A DNA stretch of 13,656 nucleotides from JBOHBN01 sp050698355 (lineage in GTDB: Bacteria; Actinomycetota; Actinomycetes; Streptosporangiales; WHST01), in the NCBI GenBank assembly GCA_050698355.1, contig JBOHBN010000292.1, positions 1 to 13,656 of the forward strand, read 5' to 3'. Both the position numbers and the translations under genes were made by a program. The notes under the pieces are model-generated. The model worked only from the letters and a program-made list of their open reading frames with translations. It did not search any database and had not been told where the DNA came from. This document shows, one piece after another, positions 4,750 through 11,811 of this stretch; position 1 is the first letter of the stretch, and each line of letters opens with the position of its first letter.

Positions 4750-7272
4750 ATGACCCGGATCCCGGACAAGCCCACCCTCGACGGCCTCGAAGACAAGTGG
4801 TCCCGAGCCTGGGCGGAACAAGGCACCTACGCCTTCGACCGTGCCAGCCCCCGCTCGCGGGTGTACGCGATCGACACGCTGCCGCCGACCGTGAGCGGCA
4901 GCCTGCACGTGGGCACGCTGTTCTCGTACACGCACACCGACATCGTGGCGCGCTTCCAGCGGATGCGCGGCAGGGCCGTCTTCTACCCGATCGGGTGGGA
5001 CGACAACGGTTTGCCGACCGAACGCCGCGTGCAGAACCACTACGGCGTGCGCTGTGACCCGTCGCTGCCGCGCGACCCCGCGTTCACGCCGCCCGAGCGG
5101 CCGGGGCGCGAACCTGTCGCCGTCAGCCGCCCCGACTTCGTCGAGCTGTGCCAGCGCCTGACGTCGGCCGACGAGCAGGCGTTCGAGCGCGCCTTCCGCA
5201 CCCTCGGCCTCTCGGTGGACTGGTCGCTGCTGTACACGACGATCGGGGACCGGGCCAGGGCAGTCGCGCAGCTCGCGTTTCTACGCAACCTGGCGCGCGG
5301 TGAGGCGTACGCCGCGCAGGCACCGACCCTGTGGGACGTCGACTTTGGCACCGCCGTCGCGCAGGCGGAGCTGGACGACCGCGAGGTCAGCGGTGCCTAT
5401 CACGCGCTGACCTTCCACGCCGACGACCGCGATCTGGTCGTCGAGACGACCCGCCCTGAGCTACTGCCCGCCTGTGTGGCGCTGGTGTGCCATCCAAGCG
5501 ACGAGCGGTACGCGGCCCTTGCTGGGCAGCACGTGCGCACACCGCTGTTCGGCGTGCCGGTGCCGGTACACACGCACCGGCTGGCCGCGCCCGACAAGGG
5601 CACCGGGCTGGCGATGGTGTGCACCTTCGGCGACCTCACCGACGTGACGTGGTGGCGCGACCTCGACCTGCCCGTGCGCGCTGTCGTCGGCCGCGACGGC
5701 CGGTTGCTCGCCGACGCTCCACCGGGCGTGCCGCCGCACCCGTACGACGAGCTGGCCGGCCGTACGACCCGGCAGGCCCGAGAACGGGTGGTCGAGCTGC
5801 TGCGGGCGTCCGGAGAGCTCGCCGCCGAGCCGAGCCCGATCACCCACGCGGTCAACTACTACGAGAAAGGCGAGCGCCCGCTGGAGATCGTGCCGACCCG
5901 ACAGTGGTACATCCGGGGCGGTGGTCGCGACGTCGGCCTGCGCGCACGGCTGCTCGCTCGTGGCGAGGAGCTGCGGTGGCACCCGCCGTACATGTCCGCG
6001 CGGTACGCGGACTGGGTGCACGGCCTCACCGGCGACTGGCTCGTCAGCCGGCAACGCTACTTCGGCGTTCCGCTGCCCGTGTGGTACCCGCTCGACGCTG
6101 CCGGCGAGCCCGCGTACGACTCGCCTCTGACCCCGGACGGGGACGCGTTGCCCGTCGATCCGTCGACCGACCCGCCGCCTGGGTACGCGGAGCGCCAGCG
6201 AGGTGAGCCGCACGGGTTCGTCGCCGACCCCGACGTGCTCGATACCTGGGCGACGTCGTCGCTCACCCCGCAGATCGCGGCCGGGTGGCGTGGTGACCCC
6301 GACCTGTTCGCCCGCGCGTTCCCGATGGATCTGCGGCCGCAGGCGCACGACATCATCCGTACCTGGCTGTTCGCGACGATCACACGCGCCGAGCACGAGC
6401 ACGGCGTGCTGCCGTGGCGGCACGCCGCCATCTCCGGGTTCATCTACGACCCGGACCGCAAGAAGATGTCGAAGTCCAAGGGCAACGCGGTCACACCCGA
6501 GGCGGTTCTCGGCCGGTACGGCACCGACGCCTTCCGCTACTGGGCCGCGCACGGCCGACTCGGCGTCGACGCCGCCTTCGACGACGGCATGCTGCGCACC
6601 GGCCGGCGGCTCGCGATCAAGGTGCTCAACGCGAGCCGGTTCGTTCTCGGCATCGGTGAGCCGGCTGGTCGGTCGGACACGACGGAGTCTCTTGATCGAG
6701 CCCTGCTCGGCTGGCTCGCAGACGTCGTCGACGAGGCGACCGCGGCGCTCGACGCGTACGAGCACGCCCGCGCGATGGAGTGCGTCGAGGCGGCTTTCTG
6801 GGCGTTCTGCGATGACCACCTGGAGCTGGTGAAGTCCCGCGCGTACGGCGAGCGCGGAGCAGTGGCCCAGGCGTCGGCGCGAGCGGGCCTTGGCGCGGCG
6901 CTGTCGGCGTTGCTGCGGATGCTGGCGCCGTTCCTGCCGTTCGTGACCGAGGAGGTCTGGTCGTGGAGGCGGGACGGATCGGTGCATCGCGCGCCATGGC
7001 CGTCGGCGGACGAGCTGCGCGCGGCGGCACAGGGCGCCGACCCCGGCCTCGTGCTGCTCGCAGCCGAGGCGATCGGCGCGGTTCGCAGGGCGAAGTCGCA
7101 GGTCAAGGTCTCCATGCGAGCCGACGTCGACGTGCTGACCGTGCGCGCCGACGCTCGTACGCTGGAGCGGGTCGGCGAGGTCATGGACGACATCCGCGCC
7201 GCCGGCCGCATCCGCACCGTCGAGCTGACCGCGGGCGGCCCGGAGCCGTGCTACCAGGTGCGCCTTCTGTAA
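4750..7272 (+). CDS. valS: Valyl-tRNA synthetase, short type
   Basis: This 840-residue class I aminoacyl-tRNA synthetase charges tRNA-Val. The HIGH-type ATP site is HVGT at residues 53-56 (in TVSGSLHVGTLFSYTHTD). The GWDDNGLPTERRVQ segment that follows is family-typical. The editing (CP1) domain occupies the centre (VVETTRPELLPACVALVCHP, then KGTGLAMVCTFGD). The WLVSRQRYFGVPLPVW and RTWLFATI segments and KMSKS (residues 572-576) complete the catalytic core. An anticodon-binding helical domain follows (RALLGWLADVVDEATAALDAYEHARAM). The protein ends at QVRLL without the C-terminal coiled-coil arm of E. coli- or Bacillus-type ValRS (roughly 880-950 residues), so it belongs to the shorter, archaeal-like group found in actinobacteria. 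ATG 4750 has a weak GAAGAG ribosome binding site and sits just after a structured leader. Confidence 0.97.
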   Translation: MTRIPDKPTLDGLEDKWSRAWAEQGTYAFDRASPRSRVYAIDTLPPTVSGSLHVGTLFSYTHTDIVARFQRMRGRAVFYPIGWDDNGLPTERRVQNHYGVRCDPSLPRDPAFTPPERPGREPVAVSRPDFVELCQRLTSADEQAFERAFRTLGLSVDWSLLYTTIGDRARAVAQLAFLRNLARGEAYAAQAPTLWDVDFGTAVAQAELDDREVSGAYHALTFHADDRDLVVETTRPELLPACVALVCHPSDERYAALAGQHVRTPLFGVPVPVHTHRLAAPDKGTGLAMVCTFGDLTDVTWWRDLDLPVRAVVGRDGRLLADAPPGVPPHPYDELAGRTTRQARERVVELLRASGELAAEPSPITHAVNYYEKGERPLEIVPTRQWYIRGGGRDVGLRARLLARGEELRWHPPYMSARYADWVHGLTGDWLVSRQRYFGVPLPVWYPLDAAGEPAYDSPLTPDGDALPVDPSTDPPPGYAERQRGEPHGFVADPDVLDTWATSSLTPQIAAGWRGDPDLFARAFPMDLRPQAHDIIRTWLFATITRAEHEHGVLPWRHAAISGFIYDPDRKKMSKSKGNAVTPEAVLGRYGTDAFRYWAAHGRLGVDAAFDDGMLRTGRRLAIKVLNASRFVLGIGEPAGRSDTTESLDRALLGWLADVVDEATAALDAYEHARAMECVEAAFWAFCDDHLELVKSRAYGERGAVAQASARAGLGAALSALLRMLAPFLPFVTEEVWSWRRDGSVHRAPWPSADELRAAAQGADPGLVLLAAEAIGAVRRAKSQVKVSMRADVDVLTVRADARTLERVGEVMDDIRAAGRIRTVELTAGGPEPCYQVRLL

Positions 7273-7273
7273 G

Positions 7274-7317
7274 TTGTCAGTGCGTGGTGGACCTATAGCT
7301 CAACCACGCACTGACAA
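7274..7317. terminator. Bidirectional terminator hairpin between valS and the thi-linked gene
   Basis: A perfect 15-bp inverted repeat (TTGTCAGTGCGTGGT at 7274-7288 and its complement at 7303-7317) encloses a 14-nt loop. It begins two bases after the valS stop and ends a few bases before the stop of the convergent gene. No U-tract follows, as is common for actinobacterial terminators, so function on both strands is likely. Confidence 0.8.
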
Positions 7318-7321
7318 GGTG

Positions 7322-7885
7322 TCAGGGGCGGCGGCCGAGCAGGGCGAGCAACTGGTCACCCGGGTCGGACGAGTCGACCTCCACGGGATCGGTGAACAGA
7401 CCGGTGCCGGCGAGTTCCCCCGCGCGCGAGCGGACGTACGCGAGGACGTGTTCGGTCGCCTCGGGGTCCAGGTCCATGTCGAGCCCCGCGCCCCGCGTCA
7501 GGTCCCAGCCGTGCACGGTGAGGTCGAGCAGCATCTGCTCGGCGTACTCGCTCGCGGGCGCGTCTCCGAAGGACAGGTGCACGACCTGGTCGTCGGTGGC
7601 GTCCTGCCATGCGGTCTTCGACGCCGCCGCCGCGGCGCCCCACGCGTTGGCGGGGTCGTCGCCGAGCACGTCACCGTCGTACCGGTCGCCGACCTCGGCC
7701 ATGGTCTCTCCACGCAACAGGTGCGGCGCCCACAGGTGCTCGCTGGCCAGGTGGTTGACCAGGTCGTGCACGGACCACTCCGTGCACGGGGTCGGAGCGT
7801 CCCACCGGTCCGCGGCGACGTTGAGTACGCGCTCGGAGAATGCCTCGAGTGCGGGCGGGATGAGGACACGTGCGTTCTCGGCCAT
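7322..7885 (-). CDS. TIGR03086-family / DinB-like (mycothiol-dependent isomerase fold) metalloprotein
   Basis: This 187-residue soluble helical protein belongs to the DinB/MDMPI-like superfamily, TIGR03086 type. The signatures are WDAPTPCTEWSVHDLVNHLASEHLW (residues ~28-52; the W-x-V-x-D-L-V-N-H-L motif supplies a metal-ligand His) and the later MLLDLTVHGWDLTRG, whose H-G-W-D-L is diagnostic. Members bind a divalent metal through three His and often act as thiol (mycothiol, bacillithiol)-dependent enzymes; the reaction here is unknown. I chose ATG 7885 because AAGGTGA lies just upstream; an ATG at 7903 in the same frame is a weaker option. The gene lies 43 bp downstream of thiD on the same strand and may be the last gene of that operon. 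It shares a bidirectional hairpin with valS. Confidence 0.85.
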   Translation of the reverse strand: MAENARVLIPPALEAFSERVLNVAADRWDAPTPCTEWSVHDLVNHLASEHLWAPHLLRGETMAEVGDRYDGDVLGDDPANAWGAAAAASKTAWQDATDDQVVHLSFGDAPASEYAEQMLLDLTVHGWDLTRGAGLDMDLDPEATEHVLAYVRSRAGELAGTGLFTDPVEVDSSDPGDQLLALLGRRP

Positions 7886-7928
7886 CCCATCACCTTGCCG
7901 CATGGACGGCCCATGACTGCGGCGGGGG

Positions 7929-8729
7929 TCAGCGCCAGAGTGCGTGGAAGTGGTGCACAGGGCCGTGTCCGCTACCGACGTCCAGCTGGTCCGCGGCACG
8001 CAAGGTGCCGGTGAGGTACGCCTTGGCCTCCTCGGCGGCGGTCTGCCAGCTCGATCCCCGCGCACGGAGTGCCGCGATCGCCGACGACAGCGTGCACCCG
8101 GTGCCGTGCGTGTTCTTCGTCTCCACCCTCGGGCCACCGAGGCGGTGTACCTCGCCGTCGACCGCGAGCAGGTCGGGGCTGTCGGCAGCCTTGAGGTGGC
8201 CTCCCTTGAGCAGGACGGCACGCGGACCGAGCCCGAGCAGCTCATTCGCCTGCTCGCGCATCTGCGCATCGGTTTCCGCCTCGCTCGCGCCGAGCAGGTC
8301 GGCGGCCTCCGGCAGGTTCGGGGTGATCAGGTCGCTGCGTGGCAGCAGCCGCTCGCGCAGCGCGCTCACCGCGTCAGCGGCGAGCAGGCGGTCGCCGCTC
8401 TTGGCCACCATCACCGGGTCGAGCACGACGTGGGGTGGTCGGCGCCGCGCGAGCACGTCCGCGACGGTCTCGATGACCTCGGCGCTGCCGAGCATGCCGA
8501 TCTTCACCGCGTCGACGCGTACGTCGTCGAACACCGAGTCGAGCTGGGCGACGAGGAAGTCGCTGGGCACCTCGTGTACGGCCCGTACGCCCTGGGTGTT
8601 CTGGGCGACCAGCGCGGTGATTACCGTCAGGCCGTACGTGCCGAGGGCCGAGAACGTCTTCAGGTCCGCCTGGATCCCGGCACCGGCCGTGGGGTCGGTG
8701 CCGGCGATGGAGAGCACGTTTGGGGTCAT
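7929..8729 (-). CDS. thiD: Hydroxymethylpyrimidine kinase / phosphomethylpyrimidine kinase
   Basis: This 266-residue ribokinase-fold enzyme phosphorylates HMP and then HMP-P to HMP-PP, the pyrimidine half of thiamine. Family marks are VLSIAGTDPTAGAGIQADLKTF at the N-terminus (substrate and lid region), QNTQGV, VKIGMLGSAEVIE, VVLDPVMVAKSGDRLL, LITPNLPEAADLLG, and the anion-hole/catalytic motif NTHGTGCTLSSAIAA near residue 215. Length is normal (about 260-270). ATG 8729 overlaps the thiE stop by 4 nt (ATGA), so it is translationally coupled in the thiM-thiE-thiD operon and presumably under the same TPP riboswitch. Confidence 0.97.
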   Translation of the reverse strand: MTPNVLSIAGTDPTAGAGIQADLKTFSALGTYGLTVITALVAQNTQGVRAVHEVPSDFLVAQLDSVFDDVRVDAVKIGMLGSAEVIETVADVLARRRPPHVVLDPVMVAKSGDRLLAADAVSALRERLLPRSDLITPNLPEAADLLGASEAETDAQMREQANELLGLGPRAVLLKGGHLKAADSPDLLAVDGEVHRLGGPRVETKNTHGTGCTLSSAIAALRARGSSWQTAAEEAKAYLTGTLRAADQLDVGSGHGPVHHFHALWR

Positions 8730-9364
8730 GTGCGCACCAGGTCTCTCAGCGTACGGGCGGCCTCCTCGGGGTCGGCGGCTGCGCAGATCGCCGAGACGAC
8801 CGACAGCCCGTCCACGCCGGTCGCAGCCACCGCGGCGGCATTCTCCTTGCTGATCCCGCCGATCGCGACGGTCGGCAGGGGGGTCGCGGCGGCCAGTCGC
8901 GCGAGGCCGTCCACTCCGAGCGGCGCGCCTGCGTCCATCTTGGTGCTCGTCGCGAAGGCCGGGCCAATGCCCACGTAGTCGAACGTGCCAGCCGGGAGCG
9001 CATCGGCCGCGGCCAACTCGTCGCCGTCACCGGCGGAGCCGCCGATGAGGAAGTGCGGTCCGGCCAGCTCGCGGGCACGGTCGGCCGGCAGGTCCGACTG
9101 ACCGAGGTGGACGCCGTCCGCACCGGCCGCGAGCGCGACGTCGAGCCGGTCGTCGATGATCAGCGGTACGCCGCTACCGGCGACGACGTCGCGCAGCTCG
9201 CGGGCGGCGGCGTAGAGGTCGCGTCCCGTCGCGTCGGGGTCGCGCAGCTGCACCGCGGTGACGCCGCCGGCCAGGGCCGCTCGGACGGTGGCGACGACGC
9301 CGCGGGCGCTGGCCAGCCTGCGGTCGGTGACCAGGTACAGCGAGAGGTCGATGGGTGCGCTCAA
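8726..9364 (-). CDS. thiE: Thiamine phosphate synthase
   Basis: This 212-residue TIM-barrel enzyme joins HMP-PP and thiazole phosphate (HET-P) into thiamine monophosphate. Family marks are LYLVTDRRLA, VTAVQLRDPDATGRDLY (the Q-L-R pyrophosphate site), PLIIDDRLDVALAAGADGVHLGQSDLP, YVGIGPAFATSTK and VAIGGISKENAAAVAATGVDGLSVVSAI. The usual I-G-x-S-x-H segment reads IGGSAGDGDEL, a mild deviation. It overlaps thiM upstream and thiD downstream by 4 nt each. The three genes are the salvage and joining set; the de novo genes thiC, thiG, thiS and thiO are not in this window. Confidence 0.97.
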   Translation of the reverse strand: MSAPIDLSLYLVTDRRLASARGVVATVRAALAGGVTAVQLRDPDATGRDLYAAARELRDVVAGSGVPLIIDDRLDVALAAGADGVHLGQSDLPADRARELAGPHFLIGGSAGDGDELAAADALPAGTFDYVGIGPAFATSTKMDAGAPLGVDGLARLAAATPLPTVAIGGISKENAAAVAATGVDGLSVVSAICAAADPEEAARTLRDLVRT

Positions 9365-10152
9365 CTCGCGTCCCCCTCGTGGAACACGAACTCGTACAGC
9401 TCGTCGAGGAGCGCCACCGCCAGGCTCCCCGGCAGCCCTTCGCTTGCGGCCCGCTCACCCGCCACGGCGAGCAACGTCGAGCCCGTCACAGCCGCACGCA
9501 GCGGCTCGGTGACTGCGGTGCACGCGGCGATGAGCGCGCCGAGCACGCAGCCCATCCCGGTCACCTTGGTCATCATCGGGTGACCACCCGGTACGTGGTA
9601 GACGGCCTGGCCGTCGGTCACGTAGTCGACCTCGCCGCTCACGGCGACGACGCAGCCGTGCTTGTCCGCGAGCGTGCCCGCCGCGTCCACCGCCGCGGCC
9701 GAGTCAGCCGCGGAGTCGACACCCTTGCCGTGCGCCTCCGCACCGGCCAGCGCAAGCACCTCCGAGGCGTTGCCGCGCAGCACCGTCGGCCTGCTGCCGA
9801 GCAGCTCGGTGGCGACCTGGGTGCGGAAGGTGAGCCCGCCCACCGCGACCGGGTCGAGCACCCACGGGGTGCCGGCGGCCGTGGCGGCGGCGACGGCGGC
9901 TCGCATCGCGTCGGCCTGCGTGCGGCTGAGGGTGCCGACGTTGACCAGCAGCGCGTTCGCCAGCGGCGCGAACTCCGCCGCCTCCTCAGGGTCCTCGACC
10001 ATCGCGGGCGAGGCGCCGGCCGCGAGCAGCGCGTTCGCCGTGAAGTTGATGACGACCCGGTTGGTGAGGCAGTGCACGAGGGGGGTGCGGTCGCGCAGCT
10101 CGGCGATCGTCGCGGCGACCTCGGCGTACGGGTAAGGCTGCGAGCGCGTCAT
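9361..10152 (-). CDS. thiM: Hydroxyethylthiazole kinase
   Basis: This 263-residue enzyme phosphorylates the thiazole alcohol HET to HET-P for thiamine salvage. Typical segments are LRDRTPLVHCLTNRVVINFTANALLAAGASPAMVEDPEEA at the N-terminus (substrate pocket and trimer contacts), ANALLVNVGTLSRTQADAM, PWVLDPVAVGGL, LRGNASEVLALAG, VAVSGEVDYVTDG, and the catalytic loop TKVTGMGCVLGALIAA, whose Cys occupies the active-site position. Length is typical (about 260-270). It is first in thiM-thiE-thiD and starts directly after a TPP riboswitch whose conserved GGAGGGA serves as its ribosome binding site, so excess TPP should block its translation. Confidence 0.97.
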   Translation of the reverse strand: MTRSQPYPYAEVAATIAELRDRTPLVHCLTNRVVINFTANALLAAGASPAMVEDPEEAAEFAPLANALLVNVGTLSRTQADAMRAAVAAATAAGTPWVLDPVAVGGLTFRTQVATELLGSRPTVLRGNASEVLALAGAEAHGKGVDSAADSAAAVDAAGTLADKHGCVVAVSGEVDYVTDGQAVYHVPGGHPMMTKVTGMGCVLGALIAACTAVTEPLRAAVTGSTLLAVAGERAASEGLPGSLAVALLDELYEFVFHEGDAS

Positions 10153-10230
10153 GTGACGTCCCTCCGCTAGCGTGAACTAGATCAGGTTCGACGGGTGTTT
10201 CTCTCAGCCCGGCAGGGCACCCCGCGTCAC
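10153..10230 (-). ncRNA. TPP riboswitch (THI element) controlling thiMED
   Basis: The minus strand carries the conserved THI-element parts in order: GGGGTGCC, GGGCTGAGAGAAACACCC, GAACCTGATCTAGTTCACGC and TAGCGGAGGGA. They are closed by a P1 stem, GTGACG (10225-10230 on the plus strand) pairing with CGTCAC (10153-10158). The element touches the thiM ATG at 10152. The conserved GGAGGGA (10159-10165) is the only ribosome binding site, so the aptamer itself can mask translation start when TPP binds; no separate expression platform is visible. Confidence 0.95.
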
Positions 10231-10238
10231 TTCTTGCC

Positions 10239-10244
10239 AACCTA
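10239..10244 (-). promoter_or_regulatory. Possible -10 box of the thiMED transcript
   Basis: TAGGTT on the minus strand would place the transcription start a few bases before the P1 stem of the riboswitch. No -35 hexamer is recognisable. Confidence 0.3.
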
Positions 10245-10300
10245 CCAGCAACCTCGGCGTCGATCTCAGTACAAGCCTCGTCCAATGCGACATAACCGGG

Positions 10301-10306
10301 TACTGT
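10301..10306 (+). promoter_or_regulatory. -10 box for leaderless parA-like mRNA
   Basis: TACTGT lies 7 nt before ATG 10314, and no Shine-Dalgarno is present. This is the standard leaderless arrangement. Confidence 0.5.
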
Positions 10307-10313
10307 CGGCCAA

Positions 10314-10919
10314 ATGATCGTTGTTGTCGCCGCACTCAAGGGCGGCGTCGGTAAGACGACGACGTCGGTATACCTGGCCGGGCTCGCGACGTCGAACCGG
10401 CGTTCGGCCACCCTGATCGACGCCGACCCGCAGGCGAGCGCCGCGGAGTGGGTCGACCCCTCGCTCGAGGAGCGGTTCCAGCGCGTGGACGTCGTCGAGG
10501 CGCCCACCGACCGGCTGCTGAACAAGGCGCTCGACCGGCTCGCGCCGGACGAGGTGGCCATCGTGGACACGCCACCGGGCAACGAGCGGCTGCTCGGTAA
10601 GGCCCTGGACCGGGCGACGGTCGTGGTCATCCCCACCCGGGCGGGCGGTGTCGAGGCGTCCCGCGCGGAGGCCGTGCATGACATGGTGCCGGAGGGCACG
10701 CCGGTCGGGCTCGTGCTCAGTTCGGCGCGCAGCTTCACGATCAGCTACCGCGACACGTTGGACGTCTGGGCCGAGGCGGGTGTCCCCATCTGGGGAACGA
10801 TCCCGGAGCGCGTGGCGATCAGCGCCGGTCCCATCGCGCCGCTCTCGCTGGACGGCATAGAGGCGTACCGGAAGGTCTGGCGGCGCGTGCAGTCAGCCGC
10901 CCGCTCCGCGGGAGGCTGA
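10314..10919 (+). CDS. Orphan ParA-family ATPase
   Basis: This 201-residue ParA/MinD-type P-loop ATPase has the deviant Walker A motif KGGVGKTT (residues 9-16, signature Lys 9), the Walker A' DADPQ (36-40) and a Walker B-like VDTPPG (84-89). ParA ATPases dimerise with ATP on DNA and position chromosomes, plasmids or protein complexes. This one is short, lacks the N-terminal HTH of plasmid type Ia ParA, and has no parB or parS-like repeats next to it, so it is an orphan whose cargo is unknown. It starts directly at a leaderless ATG. A hairpin lies just after the stop. It is divergent from the thi operon. Function beyond ATPase is inference. Confidence 0.9.
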   Translation: MIVVVAALKGGVGKTTTSVYLAGLATSNRRSATLIDADPQASAAEWVDPSLEERFQRVDVVEAPTDRLLNKALDRLAPDEVAIVDTPPGNERLLGKALDRATVVVIPTRAGGVEASRAEAVHDMVPEGTPVGLVLSSARSFTISYRDTLDVWAEAGVPIWGTIPERVAISAGPIAPLSLDGIEAYRKVWRRVQSAARSAGG

Positions 10920-10922
10920 CCT

Positions 10923-10941
10923 CGGGCGGCCAGTACGCCCG
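10923..10941 (+). terminator. Probable terminator after the parA-like gene
   Basis: CGGGCG (10923-10928) and CGCCCG (10936-10941) form a 6-bp GC stem with a 7-nt loop, beginning 4 nt after the stop. No U-tract follows. Confidence 0.45.
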
Positions 10942-11248
10942 CCCCCTGGACCCTCGCCCGTACGGTTACGCGACCTTCTGCCGGCCTGAACCAGCGTCAC
11001 CCTGGAATTACCCGACCCGGGCTTGCCTGATTCGCTCCCGTGCGCTCGCGAAGCCTTCCTCACCCTCGGATGCGCACCCGCGTGTTCGCGGACGGCAAAA
11101 GAAGAGGCAAGGAGCTTTCGCACTCCTTGCCATCAGAGATTTACGAAGTACGTGTTCTTTTTGTCGACGTTTGGGTCTCGCGGGTGTGCGCCGCCGCGCC
11201 GTGTGTGCAGCTGGCCAAAATGCAAGCTTGTTGAAATGGGGGGGGGTC
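10942..11248. other. Intergenic stretch without a recognisable gene
   Basis: I see no credible coding sequence on either strand; the open frames here have no protein-like composition. It contains an 8-bp hairpin (11107-11130), a more AT-rich patch (about 11131-11175, including TTCTTTTTG) and a run of nine G at 11238-11246, just before the broken monooxygenase start. Confidence 0.6.
11107..11130 (-). terminator. Hairpin with T-rich tail on the minus strand
   Basis: GCAAGGAG (11107-11114) and CTCCTTGC (11123-11130) form a perfect 8-bp stem with an 8-nt loop. Read on the minus strand it is followed by CTCTTCTTTT, so it resembles an intrinsic terminator for transcription entering from the right. 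No minus-strand gene is close enough to name as its target. Confidence 0.4.
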
Positions 11249-11424
11249 ATGATTGACGTGGTTATTGCCGGCGGCGGGCCGAACCGGTTTGATGCTGGCC
11301 AGCGATTTGCGGTTGCACGGCGTGCACGCGCTCGTCCTGGAGAATGAGGCGGAGCCGACCGCGTATGTCCGCGCGACCGGCCTGCACGTGCGCAGCATAG
11401 AGGTGATGGGCCAGCGCGGTACGG
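11249..11424 (+). pseudogene. Truncated, frameshifted FAD-dependent monooxygenase (rifampin monooxygenase-like) remnant
   Basis: ATG 11249 begins MIDVVIAGGGP, the Rossmann G-x-G-x-x-G start of aromatic-ring flavoprotein monooxygenases. An extra A at about 11282-11283 then shifts the frame. In the corrected frame the protein continues TGLMLASDLRLHGVHALVLENEAEPT and ATGLHVRSIEVMGQRG, which closely follows the first ~60 residues of the rifampin-monooxygenase (Rox)-like group. Homology ends near 11420, where the family would continue L-L-E-R-F, and the frame runs into an unrelated stop at 11460. About 410 residues are missing, so no activity is expected. The nine-G run just upstream may have served as its ribosome binding region. 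The truncation point coincides with a 20-bp repeat found again at 13522. Confidence 0.75.
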
Positions 11425-11444
11425 CGCTCTTGAGACCCAAGAGG
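11425..11444. repeat. 20-bp imperfect direct repeat, copy 1
   Basis: This copy matches 13522-13541 at 18 of 20 positions in the same orientation. The copy is internally symmetric (CTCTTG, 5 nt, CAAGAG), so it could also form a small hairpin or be a protein site. It begins where homology of the monooxygenase remnant stops. Confidence 0.5.
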
Positions 11445-11487
11445 GTGATTCGACAACCATGATCGCGCCGCGGGCGAGGGAATGTGA

Positions 11488-11530
11488 GGAGCCGGTGACG
11501 GGAATCGAACCTGCATAACCAACTTGGAAG
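11488..11530 (-). repeat. tRNA-Gly(UCC) 3'-half remnant, copy 1 (attachment-site-like)
   Basis: Read on the minus strand this is an anticodon loop CTTCCAA, a degraded right anticodon arm, the T-arm GGTTCGATTCCCG-like sequence and an acceptor end CACCGGCTCC. It is the 3' half of tRNA-Gly(UCC) with several substitutions, including loss of the terminal CCA. No 5' half precedes it, so it is not a functional tRNA. Such fragments are typical crossover scars of tyrosine-integrase elements that use tRNA 3' ends. Confidence 0.75.
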
Positions 11531-11634
11531 ATGTGCCGAGCGCCTGCGCGATCTCGTTTTCGATGTCGTCACCTGGGTGTTTCCGCTGCCGGCATTCGCG
11601 CGGTTGTGCGTCCGGGGCACCGATTAGCGCTGTG

Positions 11635-11695
11635 ACCTGCGGTGATGGGGTGAAGCGGGTGACGGGGATCGAACCCGCATATCCAGCTTGGAAGG
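11635..11695 (-). repeat. tRNA-Gly(UCC) 3'-half remnant, copy 2, with shared downstream flank
   Basis: The tRNA-like part is 11651-11694, with anticodon loop CTTCCAA, right anticodon stem GCTGG, an intact T-arm and acceptor end CACCCGCTTCA. The similarity to copy 3 continues 16 bp past the tRNA 3' end (ACCTGCGGTGATGGGG on the plus strand), giving a 61-bp repeat with 5 mismatches. The 5' half is absent. Confidence 0.8.
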
Positions 11696-11811
11696 ACGGA
11701 GCGAGCAGCACTGCGCTCCATGCTGCGTGCGTCGCAAGCGTGCTGGGCGATCCGCGAGTGACCGTGGCTGCCCGGCCGTAATAGCACGCTAATCGCACGG
11801 CGGGGCGCCCT

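Noticed and set aside
5461..6987. 508-residue minus-strand open frame inside valS
   Set aside because: It is antisense to a fully recognisable ValRS, is dominated by Arg, Val and His, and has no domain; it is a GC-rich shadow.
11223..11230. CAAGCTTG palindrome as a rifamycin-responsive operator of the monooxygenase remnant
   Set aside because: It is only 8 bp, lacks the longer inverted-repeat arms expected of such an element, and the gene is broken anyway.
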